A stretch of DNA of 64,000 nucleotides from Serinus canaria (Eukaryota > Chordata > Aves > Passeriformes > Fringillidae), in NCBI RefSeq assembly GCF_022539315.1, contig NC_066315.1:18575649-18639648 (forward strand), given 5' to 3'. The notes beneath the pieces were generated by a model. That model saw nothing but the letters and a program-made list of their open reading frames with translations. It did not search any database and was not told the origin of the DNA. Positions 1-13,900 of the stretch are shown here, one piece after another (the stretch's first letter is position 1; every line of letters begins with the position of its first letter). The position numbers and the translations under genes were made by a program.

Positions 1-3000
1 TGGAATATTGGGGACCATCAAGCAAGTGTTTGGTGGCAGGGGAAGCATGTTGTAGAGGAATTCGGAGCAGAAAGGCTTTGAAGCAAAGAGGAAGCAAAGA
101 GATAGGGGTTCTAGAGTAAATTGGCCCATATACAAATAACACTACTGCTTAACTGCATGGTTTGTTTTGTTGTTGTTTAATGTGACCTGCTAGTTACATG
201 AGTTAAAATGCAATAAACCATAAATAATCTTCAATGTTAAAACTATTCAGCACTTCAGATGATTGAATTAAATTATTGTGGCTTATTATTTATTAGTTAA
301 CAATACTTAAAGAAGTATCATCTCTTCTGAAGAGCACAAGAGCAGTTGGAGCTGTGTTCTGAAATGGCAGTTGAAAAGATACCTGGTGTGTTGTAACTGC
401 CTTGACAGAGAGACCTCTAGGTTGTTTGGATTTTGATGTAGATTTAACATTTTGGCAAGATCTGCCTTAATGACCAACATGGAGCAAAAAGTTATCTGTA
501 CTTAATTATACTTGATTATATCCCTAGTACGGAGGTCCTGTTTTAAATCTCTGCATTTTTCTTCAGTAATACACAGGCTTGAGATTTCAGGGTACCTAAT
601 GCTTTTAATAAAAGTAAAATCACTAAGGCAGAAGATGAAGGATCCTACAGATACTGAGTAGTGTTAAGTGTCATATTGCAAGTGGTTGACATCAGGATGG
701 ATGCCACAGATTTTTGTTGTTTATTGTTTTAATCTAAATTATTTTTTCCAGTCATTTAAGAGCCAACAAATAATTTCCAAAATCTGTCATTCAGCTGCAA
801 CTAATCCAATTGTAGATGAACTTCTGAAAATGCACCCATATTTAAAGGAACCATGTTTGGGACAGGAAAGGGGAAGAGTTAGCAATGCTTTAACTGAATG
901 TTGCTCTGCCACTGAGCTTTTCAAAGCCCTGCCAGTAAAACAGCTAAACTGTTTCCTCAAACTAACAAAACAGAAGCACATGCCTGTAACAGGCACAAGT
1001 TCTTCCTCAGAGGAGACTTCATTGAAAAAACCCAAAACTAATCAAACATAACAGCATAACAACAATAGCAACAAATAAAACTTTTTAGCCCTTCTTGTAT
1101 TGATTTTTTTTTTACCTAGCATCCATCTCTCCCCGTATTAGTTAATGTGAATATTCTTATTGCAACAGCTGTGTTTGAGGATTCAGGTTGCTGAGCTTCT
1201 GCTCATGCCTGGCTCTCATTTATCCAATTGAGTGTCTTTCTCCTACTTCCCTTCCTCCTTCAAAATGTCAGATTTCTGAAGGAGGCACTTAAAATAATTA
1301 AGGTGGGCCTTCACTGAAGAAAAATGCTTTGTTTGCATGCCCTTGTGGTGGCCTATGCCATTTTATTGTAGCCTGCATTTTATGTCAAGAAATTGGAAGA
1401 AAAATGTGTGCGGGGAGGATGAGAGAAACTAAGAAAATGAGCTGGTTTTTTTATACTGTTGACAATTGTATTTTGAGAGAAACTGCATAGATTTTTATAT
1501 CCATGCATGGAGTTTAGTTAAATTTGGGAGTGAAAACAGCATTTTAAAGTTTGAAGAAGCAAAGGGAGAAAAATGCATAGAATGTATCATAAATCAAATA
1601 TGTATGCTGTGAAGGAAACATTAAGTGGAGTGTAAATTACATTGCCTATTACCAAGTTTAATTCTTATAATGCAGGATAAGAAAAAAATAGAAAAAGAAT
1701 GAAAATTGTTTCTAAGGCCATTTTAGTTAATGCTTTCATGAGAATGACCTGGAAAAAGGCAACATATTTTTTAAAAAAAGGGGATCAAAGAACCCCCAAA
1801 AACTCAATTAAAATGCTTGTTGAAACTGAAATTTCTTCTTAAAATGAAATAAACTAGCTACATGTAGTGTGCAAGAATTTCAGTTCAACTTGTGTATGTA
1901 ATACAGTTGTATTAAGTGTACTTATGTTTTGAGAGAGAGCTGTCATAAGTAAATTGCAGTTTATTCCAAAAGCAGCTGACTAGAGGGTGGGTTTTTTTGG
2001 ATGTCTGGACATATAACTTAAGAGAAGTGGTCTTTTTGAAAAATGTTTTAATTATTCTTCAGAAATTTTTTCCTTCAGAAAACAGAAGATAGGCATGTTT
2101 CTTAGTGATCCTGTCAACTTTACCTCCACCCTGATGTGGTGAAGTTTAGCAGTGAATGTCTTTATTTTTACACCGACTGAATTGTGAGCCTGCTGTTGTC
2201 CTGAGGGTAATGGAGCAGAAAGCATTTTTGTTTGTTTCGTCAGAAATGATTTCTTGTTAAGAAAATAAAGTTTTCTCCTTCTATTGTAATCCTGTAGGTG
2301 TAGAGCCCACACCCTCCTAGTGAGATGTTGGGAGAACTGGTGGCTCACCAGTAATGAGAAGCCAGTTTGAGTTCAGTGCATAGTTGCACTGGCTATAACC
2401 TAGTGAGAATATCAACAAAGCTTTCAATTACAATTGAAACTTGTGTTTATAAAGACCTTTGTGTAGCACAAAGTGAATTAAAACAAAAAAGCCAGTAATT
2501 TATTTTTATGTAGACTACCAGATGGTAATTACTGTAGCAGATTTAGCAGTCTGGAATAGATTCAAACTAGTGACCCAGAGGTGTTTAATTTCTTGGCATT
2601 TTTTCCTCAGGTTTTCTTTTAATCCATGATCACAATTCAACACCTGTTTAGAGATGGTTCAGCTTTGGCCTTAAACGGATTGGCAATGTGTCATTAAACT
2701 CAAGAGGCTTTGCCAGCAGGGCATCTCCTTTGGCAAGTTAGCTTCCAAGTAAGATTTGATTAGGTCAGCAAATGTATTTGTGAGTTGTTTCTGTCTTCAC
2801 ATATGACTTTATATGAAATTGTGCGAGATTAAAACAAAATTTATCACATTTAATAGCATATGCCTTAAAAATAAAAAAAAATAATTTCAAGTCAGTAAGG
2901 TTAAATATCTATTTCCCAGCTTTACAGGGTTTTGAGGGTCTTGACATGTTCCAATTTACTGTACAGCACCAATGTTGGTATAATTTGTGGGGAGCGAGCA

Positions 3001-4448
3001 ATTGCAGGATGTGTGGCACGAGTGATTGCCCATTTGCTCTGTTTCTTGCTATTTCACAGCTGTTGGGAGAACCAAAGTAAGGATGAAGCTCTTGACCCTG
3101 AGGTCAATTACAAGCTTAGAAGCAGGTCAGAGGAGAGTGGATGGTAAAACAAGTATTCTGGGTGTATGCAAGTGAGCAAAAATAATTTGTGTCTAACAGG
3201 GTATTGCTCTGGAGGAAAAAATGTGCTGCAAAAATACTAAAAGTTTTAAATAAATGTAAGACAGTAAAGAAGTTTGCTTTTAATTGCCTGCTGTGCTGTG
3301 GCAGCTTCTTTGTATCGCCGTAAGTCTACATGTCCTACCACAGGAGCATGAGTAGCTTGTGTGTAGGAGGCAATACTGGCTCTCAATTATTGCTGCTGGT
3401 CTGCTGTGGTATGAGGCTTCATGGGGTGTGAAATGGGTCCCAGAGAGGCCTTGCAGCACTGACCTCTGTTTCCCCTTCTGGCTGCCTTTGTCTCACCACT
3501 GGGCACATGGAATTCCCAGCAGAGACTGCAGTGGCACAGCCAGCTGCTGGTCACATGGTGCACTGAGGCTTGGGAATCACACCACAACTGCCCACGGCTG
3601 TACACAGCTGAAGAGCCTCCCCACACCTGGGATTATTCTACAGGCAAAGCATGATTTTTTGATTATAAAGGAGGAAGTAATGCAATTCCTATTTGTTTAC
3701 TAGATTGCCTTTGGGCAAAAAGGTAAAAATGCCAAAGAAAAGTATAAATCATAATGTTCAATTCTTTTTAAAACATTTTTTCTTACCATAACACATTGAT
3801 ATCACTAGTACAGAATCCTATCCAAAGAGTATTTTTGCTTTGGTGTAATGACTGGAATTTTTATTGCATAGAAATAGCAAATTGAAGGAGGGCTGGTGGA
3901 GTAAATTGAATTTTACTCTTTTTGTCTCTTTTCAATATAAATTACATATAATAATACTGTGCTCAAAAATACAAAAAAAAATAGTTCAATAGCTTCATAA
4001 AAGTATTTTTTATGTAATAAAAATTATTCCAGAGAAAATAATTTCAGCATACTGACTTTAAGTATGCTTGCAAGAAATTTTTTTTCAGTTGTGTGAATTT
4101 TGTTTGCATCAGTCCCATACCCAAAGAACTAAAATGTGAACTATTTCTATCACAAAATCTGAAATTAAGATTCTCATACAACAAGTTGTTTCAAGTTGTT
4201 AGCTTTCTTTTTCCTAATCTCCAGTTTCTTTTGAGGTAGACCAGAAAGCCAGGAGGATTTAATGTTTACTGGAGGGGAGAATACCCAAACAACAAAAACC
4301 CAAAAACCGCAAAGCAAACTAACCAACAAAGCCTCATCACCCTCCCCAAAAATCAAGGAGAAACCAAAATTACTGAGTCTTACTCAGAATGGAAGTTTTT
4401 ACTTATAGAATTAGTATAGTTTGAATAAACACTGTATCTCTTGATTTA

Positions 4449-4525
4449 AAAGCAACAAACAAAAAAAACACCTAAAACCCCAACCAAGACCTCAAACCCT
4501 AAAACAAACAAATGAAAAAAAAACC
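4449..4525 (+). repeat. A/C-rich low-complexity tract (with a sister tract at 4286-4332)
   Basis: The sequence is dominated by A and C with few other bases (AGCAACAAACAAAAAAAACA onward; also ACCCAAACAACAAAAACCCA at 4291). It is a low-complexity tract of the same type as at 47.75 and 59.2 kb. Confidence 0.85.
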
Positions 4526-5704
4526 TTGAAAGTTCAGTATCAGGGACTTCTGTATTTCTGCATAACTCAGGCTCAGTCTGGGCAATCTCAATTTAATAAC
4601 ATGAGATGATGCTGATATAAAGAGAGAAACTATATTTTCAAGAATTTTTCAGTATTCTTCATTCTTATTTGTGATTAAATATGACGGTAATCACACGATT
4701 TTCCTATACATGGCAGTTTAAATATAATTTAGAAATACTAATAGCAGAATTTTGCATTTCAAATACATTCTTTTTTTCATTCTATTCCTTTTTGGAAAGT
4801 ATATATTTGAATTTATAATATAATAAACCAGCATATATCAGCCCTCTTCTTTATTCTTTATGCTTAACTAATTACATGTTATGCTGCTTTAGTGGTGAGA
4901 AGAAATAATGTATTTGTTTTGCTGGTTTTTTTGAAAATGTCTTAAACTCCTGCAAATGAGAACATATTTCTGATTAGGTAAGGTGGAGTGTTAGTTAGAA
5001 CTATATCAAGCTTTGAATTTGTTTCTCTTTTCTCTGTATCTTTCCACCCCAGAAGTACGAAAATATTACTCTTCTTATGTCTAATATTTCTTGAAGGTGA
5101 AGTATACATTAAGTATAAAATGTTGATGTTTTGAGATATAAAATTGTTATTGGATCATGGGGAAGGAACATTAGATTGGAAGAGACTGTGTCTGTATTGT
5201 TGGGGTCTTTAGGGCCCTAAAATGCTTGTATTGAGACAAAGTGACTACTTAAATTTATTACTTAAAAAAGGTAAAAAATCTGAGCAAAAATCTGTTTTTA
5301 AATACTTACACTACTAAAACAGAATATTCTTGAAAACAAATATTCCTGCTTAGACTGACTGAAAGCTAATGAAGAATGAATTGAAAGGGGCTTATTTACC
5401 TTAAGGCAGAACTTTTCTTCAAAGAACTTCCTATGTTAAATGGTTTTCCAGTGTTTTTTCATTTTGACCTATGAGGTCTAATACGCATAAAATTTGTGTC
5501 TGTGGTTAAAGTCTTTTGTCAGGTATGCCTTTTAATTTTTCTTTACAACCTGTAGAGCCATTCTTATTTTTTTTATGGGAAGGATTTGATTTTCAAATCT
5601 TCAAAATCCATTTTGAGTTAAGCTATTTTGGTGTTTCTTCTTTGCTTTTCTTTATATGTATACATTTGTGTAAGCTTCAAAGTGTGTAGTTTCCCCCTTT
5701 TTTT

Positions 5705-5732
5705 GGTTATTATGGTCACAACCATAATAATC
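5705..5732. repeat. Inverted repeat, 12-bp arms (one wobble), 4-nt loop
   Basis: TTATTATGGT (5707-5716) and ACCATAATAA (5721-5730) are exact reverse complements around CACA, extended by a G:T wobble and a G:C pair outward. Confidence 0.85.
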
Positions 5733-7429
5733 TTACTGCTAAGATAAACGACTGATGCTGCCTTTGTTACCTGCGTATTACTCCATTTGTAGTGATAATC
5801 CATTCTATATCTATAAAGCAACAATACTACTGTATTTCATTTACGTGCTTCTGACTAGTTTTCTTTGTTGTTCAGCTATTGTGTCTCATTTTCATCTGAG
5901 CCACATTTCCAATTGTTCTGTGATTGACAAGCTGGAGAGATTGACAGTTACCCCCTAGTGCCTGCTGTCTGGAGATCCCACAAGCAATAATGGATTTTAC
6001 ACCAGAATTTAGCATCAAATATTGGCTTTCAGTGTCAAATGGGTTAAATTTAAATGCCAGTTAATTGTAGCCATTTTGAAATCATAGCCTTAAACAAAAG
6101 TGGTTTTTGGATATCCGTAAGTCTGAGTCCTGTGTATGCCACGCAACCCAAATGTCTCAAACTCAGCAAAAATGAACTATTGCATTTATGGCTTTTTCTG
6201 TTTCTTAATTTTTCAAGTAGGCCAAACCTCGAGAGTACAAGCAAAGTTTCCAGTGTGGTAGGGAGTTCTTATTTCATGTATACCAGAAAGAGAACCTGTG
6301 CTGATACTAATTTTGTGAATCAAATATGTCTCCTCAAAGCCTACATATCTGCTGTTAATGCTAGTCCTGCTCTACACTTTTTTTTTTAGCCAGAACTTTA
6401 CTTTAAAAAACCCTTTTTCCCAGTCCTTTTTCCAGAAGCAAAAAGTTATGTAAACCCTTTAAAATTATTTTGTGTGCAGAGATTTCCTTCATAAAACTGG
6501 CAAAAAAAACCCACAAAACACGCTATTTCCTGTACCCAGGGAAAAAAAAAAAAAAGAGTAAGAGGTGTTTTAGAAGGAGGTAGAACTTTACTGATCTTTT
6601 GTGGGAATTTGTCAGAGTTGTTCTTCAAGCATCCTGACCTTATCGATGAGGTGTCTCCAAACCACAACAAAGTTCTGCTCAGAGCTTGGTCATGATTCCT
6701 GTGCTTTCCAGCCTCCTTCAAGTAGCTTTGAAAGGGTAGATGCAAGTGTAACATGAAGAACAACTTTGCAGGGAGAATGGGATTATTTCTACCATTAGAG
6801 TCAGTGATAATGATTGCTTAGCTCAAATTTTTCTTTTCAAGATTTCTTAAGGTGTCTTGTTTCATGGTGATGATACCAGGTTTTGTTTAAATATAGTTGA
6901 AATTATAAAAAATATTTACTATCATTTTACAATACATATGCATTCAAATTTAGGTTATCTGTAAAAAGTGGTACTGTTAGTGTTATAATACCAGAAATTA
7001 TTTTTGGGTAAAAGATCTAAGATTAGGTCTATCTAATGCTATAATTAATTTTTGTGTAGTACAATGGACATTCTGCGTGCTTGATAAAGATAAATAACAA
7101 TTTCTCTATTTCAGCATTTATATTATGGATTCCTTGGTTTTGAATGAGTATAGAAATCTCTTAAACTGGTGAGAGTAAGGAAACTTCAGCAATCTGGTTG
7201 TTCATATTAGAAGGCTTTCAGCAGAAATCTATAACAACTCATTCATCGGATCTTGAAAAGGTGTACATTATTTTGGTGTTTGTGTGACAGGACTTCTAGT
7301 TTTATGTGTACATTTGCATTATAGATTTCAGATTAGAATCTAATCCTTGGAGGGAAAAAAAAAGTGTATTTTCAACACTATAATAGCAATGTAGAAGTTG
7401 GTTTTTTAAAAAAAGGGGGAATAAGTTGG

Positions 7430-7545
7430 CACATGCAGTTATCATTACCTTAATGAGTTCACATTAAGGTGATTGCTGCCTAGCAGTTGCCTTTGTTTGT
7501 CCCTGCGCACGCTACTCTAATTAAAAACATCTTTTTCTCCCTTGA
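7430..7545. promoter_or_regulatory. Candidate conserved element around a TTAATG palindrome
   Basis: ACCTTAATG (7447-7455) and CATTAAGGT (7462-7470) are exact inverted copies around AGTTCA. They are followed by CCTTTGTTTGTCC (SOX/FOX-like) and CTCTAATTAAAAAC (homeodomain-like). The block is unique and lies 0.3 kb before the exon at 7850. This is a motif impression only. Confidence 0.28.
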
Positions 7546-7742
7546 ACTTCCAGATTGCTGATTTGAGCAAAGTGGGTGCATGCTCTTTGCAAAGTTGAGA
7601 TAGTTTCTCTAACCATTTTGCTTTTCAGGTTGTCAATGAGCATCATAGCCTATAATATCAACACTATTACATTTGAGCCTTTATCACAGAAATTCTGTGT
7701 TTTAGACTGAAAATTGCTGTAACTCAAGGAAACAAATATAAC

Positions 7743-7762
7743 TTTTTTTTTTTTTTTTTTTT
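7743..7762 (+). repeat. Poly(T) run, 20 T, upstream of exon
   Basis: An uninterrupted T20 lies 87 bases before the acceptor at 7849. It is likely length-polymorphic. Confidence 0.9.
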
Positions 7763-7819
7763 GGTGAGGTTAAGTGAGAACTTAAACAGAGCCATTGCAA
7801 TTACTTGTTTGTATAAGGA

Positions 7820-7849
7820 TGCTAATGCCATTGCAACGTTTTCTTAAAG
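7820..7849 (+). promoter_or_regulatory. Branch-point-like TGCTAAT and 3' splice site for exon at 7850
   Basis: A near-consensus branch motif (TGCTAAT, 7820-7826) has its likely branch A at 7825, 25 bases before the exon. The acceptor itself is AAAG with only a short pyrimidine stretch (GTTTTCTT). The strong branch motif may compensate for this weak acceptor. The assignment is from motif reading only. Confidence 0.5.
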
Positions 7850-7940
7850 GATGCCAGACAATTATATGTAGAATATAAAGAATCAAAAATGAAGGCGAAA
7901 GAAGATGCCCTGGCTAAGGCTGAACTTGAAACACTTCAGA
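7850..7940 (+). CDS. DNAJC1: DNAJC1 exon: charged cytosolic segment before SANT1
   Basis: The exon starts in phase 0 and encodes 30 codons plus one base (DARQLYVEYKESKMKAKEDA, then LAKAELETLQ). It ends with a good donor (A|GTGAGT). The protein matches the helical, Lys/Glu-rich segment of vertebrate DNAJC1 that follows the membrane region and precedes the basic KKPKxEFPVYT stretch. The last base combines with AA at 17570-17571 to make a Lys codon, which keeps the frame. In the family this part is cytosolic and highly charged, in the region linked to ribosome contact. It is too short to be recognised without the neighbouring exons, but the phase match and family match make it firm. Confidence 0.92.
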
Positions 7941-10900
7941 GTGAGTTTTTACCACTGTCTTAATAAACAAAGATGTAATACAATATACCTTCTACATTGG
8001 ATGTATATGAACAAGCACTTTTCTAATCTTCTAAAATACATGCTTTATATATTTCTCTACTGCTGTTAAATTTAAATAAGCTTTTAATTTTATGGCTAAT
8101 TTTGCAGTAGGCTGCTGGTTTGCTTCTATAGAAACATACAACTCAGGTGATCAGTTAGATTATAGCAAGAAGAACATACCTCGCTAGAAATGTTGCTTTA
8201 TGGGAGGGGAAGATCTCAAATGTACTATACGTTTTCAGAAGTGACCTCTTGGGTTTTTGAGCATTTTTGTATTCTCATTGTTTGTAAATATTTTTTTTAA
8301 TAATGTGTTTAATATTCTTTTGTTCATTTTGAGTTTATTTTTGTGATAGAAAGTGACAATGATTTGAATTTCCAAAAGGATGGATGCAGACTTCAGAGGT
8401 GGATTTGTACTATTGTTCAAATAAAGACTTAAAAGTTTTTATACTCTTATAAAAGACCAGAGAAGGCAATTATCATTTCCTTTAATAAGGCATTCAGAAT
8501 AATTATAGGTGACTTTTCCTTTTCTTCCTTCAGTTATTTGCTTTTGACAATGATTAAACCTACCCTCTTCTGAAGACAGTTTTAATAGTTTTTTGTCCGT
8601 GTTTGTATGTGCATGCTTGCTTTATTTACTGTACTTAAGTGCATGCTTTTAAGTTCCTTTATTCTGACAAGTGCATTGAGTGCTTTGTGATAATTTAGTA
8701 GCTTGGAGTAAGCATAAACCTTTAGGTACTTAAAATACAGCTGCATTATTTATATTTACAAAGTAGCTGAATTTTGTAAAATCAGCGAAGAGATCTAGTT
8801 CCAGCAATAATTCCCAACTTATCAGTAGCTGAATCTATTTTGGGAAAATGGATAACATTCAGCATCTCAGTAAGCATCATGGACCCAGGCCAAATCTAGC
8901 AAAATAGTGCATTTAATGCTTGTTAGGAAGGCCTGCCATTATGTTTGAGATACCTACCACAAAATGGGTCCTTGAAAAGGGTCTTGACTCGGGTTATTAA
9001 AAACTTGTTAAATTGTCAGATAGTAATGCATTACCATTGTTCAAAATAGCTGGCATACATTCCTTGTTGAAACCTGTGAACTACTGTGAGTTTTAAAAGG
9101 ACTAGTTTTTGAAAACAGAAGTGAAAATGAAAGTGTAAAGTTATTAACATCATATTGTGCACATTTCTGTGTGTAACTGAAAGGCCACATGTGAAGTTTT
9201 AAGTATTTCCCTGCTGCCAGGTGTGTTGTGAAAGTCATTTTTTTCTGTTGTTACCTCCAGCAGCAGTGCCCATCCCTGGGAGGTACAAGTTTAGCTTTCC
9301 TAGAAGCACCACCCTGTCCCCTGTCACGCTGCTGGGTACACCATGGCGTGGCTGCCATGTCTGCCAGGTGACCCAGTGTCACTCATGTGAGCAGGGGCCA
9401 GGCCTCACCAGGCTCACGGGCTGGCATCCTGCCCTCCCCTTGTAGGCTTGCTGGCAGGGAGCAAGCAGGATTGAGAATCACCACCTGTAATTAGCAGAGT
9501 TTGAGATTTGGCATGGAATTATTTGGTCAGCCGTAGCAGTGCTATAGCTGGGCAGCAGAATGAGCTGTCAGTTACCTTTTTTTCTAATAAGTTAGACTCC
9601 CAAGAGAGAAACAAGAGATGCATCCATGTTACTGTAGGCAAAAGTAAAATTATATCATTTTTAACTGAAGCTTGCATGCAAAGCATCTGCTAAATTTGCT
9701 TATTTCATTATGTTGCTCTGCATTGTCCCATCACAATTAGCATAGAAAGGTTGTAAATCACCAAATGTGCATTTTGTTTTCCCCCATTCTTCTTAATTTT
9801 AGACACCATCTCTGGGATGCGAGGTCATAATAAAGGTTCTGTCTATTTAATTGAGTAAACATATATCTCATGCTGATTAGCAATAGCGGTTTTACAGTTC
9901 TTGTTTTTTTCATGCCCTAATTACTGTTTTGTCCCCTTGTCTGTCTGCTTTCCTGCTGAAACTGTGCAGTATTCTGTAGGCAGCTTGAACTAAAACCAGA
10001 GTAAGGTACTGAAGGAGGAAAATGTAGTTTGCTGAACAGAAAAGAGAGGACAGTGCTGAGATGTCATTAAAGTTCTGGTTTTGGGAAGGAGTGTGAAGAA
10101 ATAATTTCTTGTTAAGTTAATATTCTGCACTTTTGATTTATTTTTATTTGCAGTGTTTCTTATCACTTCTCAATCCATCCAAAACTGTCATTACTTCCTT
10201 AATAAAATATAGCAACTTTACTTTACAAAAATAGACCAGCTTATAATACAATTTTAGGTTTCTAGGAAATAGAGTTTTGTAAGAATTACAGGGAGCTGTG
10301 TATTTTAGGCACAAAAGTAGAAATGGTTTGCATTGCATTTTCTGATGCGTTTTTCACATTTAGATGTAAGAACACAAAGTTTTATTTTTAAATGGAAGTG
10401 CTTCAATTAATAAACTTTTTTCCAACTTCTCCCTCTTCTGTTGTGTGTGATCCCCGCATCAGGGAGTGGTTCTTTGCAGTGGATAGCCCTGTTCCTCATA
10501 GTCATGGGATGCAAAGTAGGTGTTAGCTGCACTGAATTGGCATTATTAAACTGAGATGACATAGGCATACAATCAGGACAGATCACTCAGTTCTTAAACT
10601 TAAATTGCAAGGTTTGAGTAGTTATCAGGATGAATTCTAGCAGCTCTCAAGCTGTTTTTGCATTAAGTACTTCTTTCAGTTATGTCCATTTTGGGGGACA
10701 CATCTATTTTTCTTTCTTTATACTTAGCCTTGGCAATTCTCTTACTTTCCATTCTTCTTAGTTTGTTTTCCTCGACATTTGGTATGAAAACTTAAATTTA
10801 TTTTTAAAATAAGCCTTTTTTAAAAGAGGGTGCCTGCTAAGTATTGCAGGTGAACATTTCACTGGCATCCTAGTTAGGAAATAAATTTGCATTGTAAAAT

Positions 10901-13900
10901 CAGAATTCTTGCCAGGATGTACAAGGCATCTGGAACAATCTATGGCAGGAAACTGTTTTGTTTCTAGTTATAAACCATGTTGAATAGTATGTGGGGTTTT
11001 CTGCCTTTACCTTACCCCCATCTTTCAAGCTTTAACTGAAGTACGAAATTACTTGCCCTGTGGCTGCTTGATGAGCTGCCTTTCTTTGTCAGACTTTTAT
11101 GATATGGTATTTATGTCTCTCCATAGGGTCTTACAGCACTCTTACCCAAGTGCCTGCCACCACACATCCAGAACTGTAGTGAAACCTTTAATGCATTTGA
11201 TCAGGTTTGGTTAGGCTTGGTTGGTCACCCTTTCCTGACAGCTTAGAATACAGCATGCTGCTTGCTTAGCTTTTTATATTGTTTCATGAAACCTAGGGGT
11301 AGGAGACATCATTAGGTCATTTAGTACAGTGGGTTTATTTCGGACTCTTACAGGTGAAAATCAGTGGAAAATACTGATTCTTCTGACTTGTCTTACTTGA
11401 CTTGTACCAGTGGTGCAATTCAGCTTTGAGCTTTCTTGTTCCTCAAGATACGGCATTGATCAGTAAAGCTTGAGATGCCTTCTGTTCTTCATGGTTTGTT
11501 CAGATAATTAATTTTGCTATTGTATAGTTATATCCTAATTTCAGTATTAATTTCTCCAGATTTGGCTTTCAGTTGTTCATTATTAGCATGTCTGTGCCTA
11601 AAACAAATTTTATTTATCTGCAGGTTTTCTTAACATAAAGTCTTTCTTGATCCCTTAATTTCTGTGGATCTTCTGTACTTGATTTAGTTTTGCAGTGTAT
11701 CTAGAAGTGTTGGATCCTGGGTTTGTATATAATGTTCTAAAGTTCGTTACCCTCTGATTATGAAAACATGTTTCTTCTGTGGTTATTACAGAATCACAGG
11801 TTACATTAGTTCCCATTGCTCTGATAGCTCATTTCAGATTGCTTGTCCACCATAAGTGCAAGCCCTGATATCAAAGGTTCCTTGCCCAAAATCCCTTCTA
11901 AGTGCAGATGTGGCATAAGGCCATTAACTGTGTAATTTTCCAAAACACTTTTGATTTGATTGGTCCCACACTACCAGCCAGTCCATGTTCCTAGTTCTTC
12001 TTGTGCTTTCCTCTTCATTGTAAACCCTTTGGAATAAATTTATAGAATCTAGCACTCTGCTGAAGGTTACTTTCCTTCCAAATAATTGATAAATATATTG
12101 GATAATTGTGTTTGGTATTAATCTCTGCCAAAATGCAGTGTTGACATGGCTGCTGAGTAATGATTTGCTGACAGGCAGGTTCAGAGAAAATTAATTTATG
12201 CAATGCACGCTTTTTTTGGTTGGTGTGGGTGTGAATGTTCTGATCACTTAATTGTTACCTCTGAAGCTAATTATGGCAAACTATGTATCATCCATTTCAC
12301 TGATTGTTTTGGCAGGCCTGCTGAAAGAATTTTGAACTTTCAAGCTTGTGTATTTTTCCCAGTTGTTTCAACTAGGCTTGATATGGTACCTTTCCCCACA
12401 AAACTTGCTTTAGACTTTATGAAAAATATTCTGCAAAAATGCAGTGCATGAGGCTCATTTGAGAGAGGCATGCATGCTTCATTATATGTTTGTTGGAAGG
12501 CAAATTAATGCTCAAATATTGGAGCCTTGTTTCTAACCCTTTTGTATTTTGGGGGAATTGGAAGTTTTGGGAAGGGTAGATCTTCAGAAAAAAATATGAA
12601 AGTCATCAAAAGCTGTAGCTTATGAGAAGTTTTTTGTAGCTGAGGATGCATTCATCCCTTAGCATGTCTTTAGTCAGTTTGTTCAAAAATAAACTGGCTT
12701 GTATGTCCCAGTACAGAAGATGTATATATTTGTCTCTAATTCTTGATATATTCATATAGTCCCATTGACTTTAAGAACAGAAATGTGTACCTTTTTTAAG
12801 CATATGTATGTTTGCCTCGTGTTTGTGTTGATATTGAATTTGCTCCATTTTCTCAATAGACTGTCAAAACCTTAGTACGATTTTTTTTCCAGACTTCTGG
12901 GTTCTTTGTGTTCTGTCTGACTGTGTTACTGTACGTGTAAGTGCATTTTTCTCTTGTCATGTTTTCAACAAATTTTAGTGTTACAAATGCTTTGGTTGTC
13001 TTTCATAGTTACATAGGTAAGTGAACTGTGTTGAAAAAAGAGATCTCAATGAAGTATCTTACTGATTTGCCCAAAAGATGTTTGTTGTCTACCTTTTTGT
13101 GTGGTCATATTTCTTGCTTACTAATGCATGAGATATCAGGCAGCTTGTCCCTTTGATTTTCAAGATATCACTGTCTTTTTTTTACTGTATTTTCTGTGAA
13201 TTCTTTTTCATGCTTAAAGCTTAGAAGCCTTGCAGAGAGAGAGCTACAAAATTTTTTTGCAGAAGTTCAGTGCTTAGTTTTGGTTTTATTTCTTCTTCTA
13301 TGCTTTTTTTTTGTGGAAAAATTCACTGAGTTCTTTATGTTTAGATCAGCTAACATGTAAAATCAATATAATTGTTTTTGAAAACTTCAAAATGCAGGAC
13401 CTCTAATACTTGTTATGGAAAAAGCATCACTGTTTTATTACATGGCACTTAATCCATAAAGTCTAGCAGATTCCTTATCTGACAGTATCTTAATGCATGA
13501 TGTATCTTAAAGCAAATAACCATTAGCTAGATACTATTAATTCTGCCAATGATAAAATTAATGTTGTAACAAGGTATAAGAACTAATGAGGAAGTGTCTG
13601 ATTATGTGCAAGTGATTCATTAGACTTCAAAACTGAGATCATGGTACTATAAACTAGTAAAATGTAGAGCCAGTAGAAGAATAGTATTGTAGGCCTTTAG
13701 AAACATAAAACTTTGCACTTTAGTGGAGTTAGCTAATTGTTATCTGTAATGTCTGGGCATCCCAGTGATAGGTGTGTTTATATGCTGTTGAAACATAGGG
13801 GATGTAACTGCATCTCTCTTTTTTTAACTCTGAAGTTGTTAAATACACATTCAATTTTATTCTTCTGATAAAGAACTTGATAGTTCTAAAGGTGGAAAAT

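Larger units (their letters stand above)
1..7849 (+). other. DNAJC1: Intron of DNAJC1 (partial; 5' end outside window)
   Basis: No exon was recognised before 7850, although the next upstream DNAJC1 segment (a Trp/His/Leu-rich stretch in the family) was looked for. The stretch is AT-rich non-coding sequence. It contains a GC-richer block of unknown origin at about 3360-3640, two A/C-rich tracts at 4286-4332 and 4449-4525, a short-loop inverted repeat at 5705-5732, and a TAAT-containing palindrome at 7447-7470. A T20 run at 7743-7762 lies about 90 bases before the acceptor. The 127-codon open frame starting at 668 has no recognisable domain and is probably chance. Confidence 0.8.

Noticed and set aside
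668..1051. 127-codon + strand open frame
   Set aside because: No domain, no Kozak-like support, no good exon phase with DNAJC1; it lies within an intron and is compatible with chance.
3360..3703. GC-richer block with overlapping frames on both strands
   Set aside because: Frames have no recognisable protein; may be an old unrecognised repeat but I could not name it.
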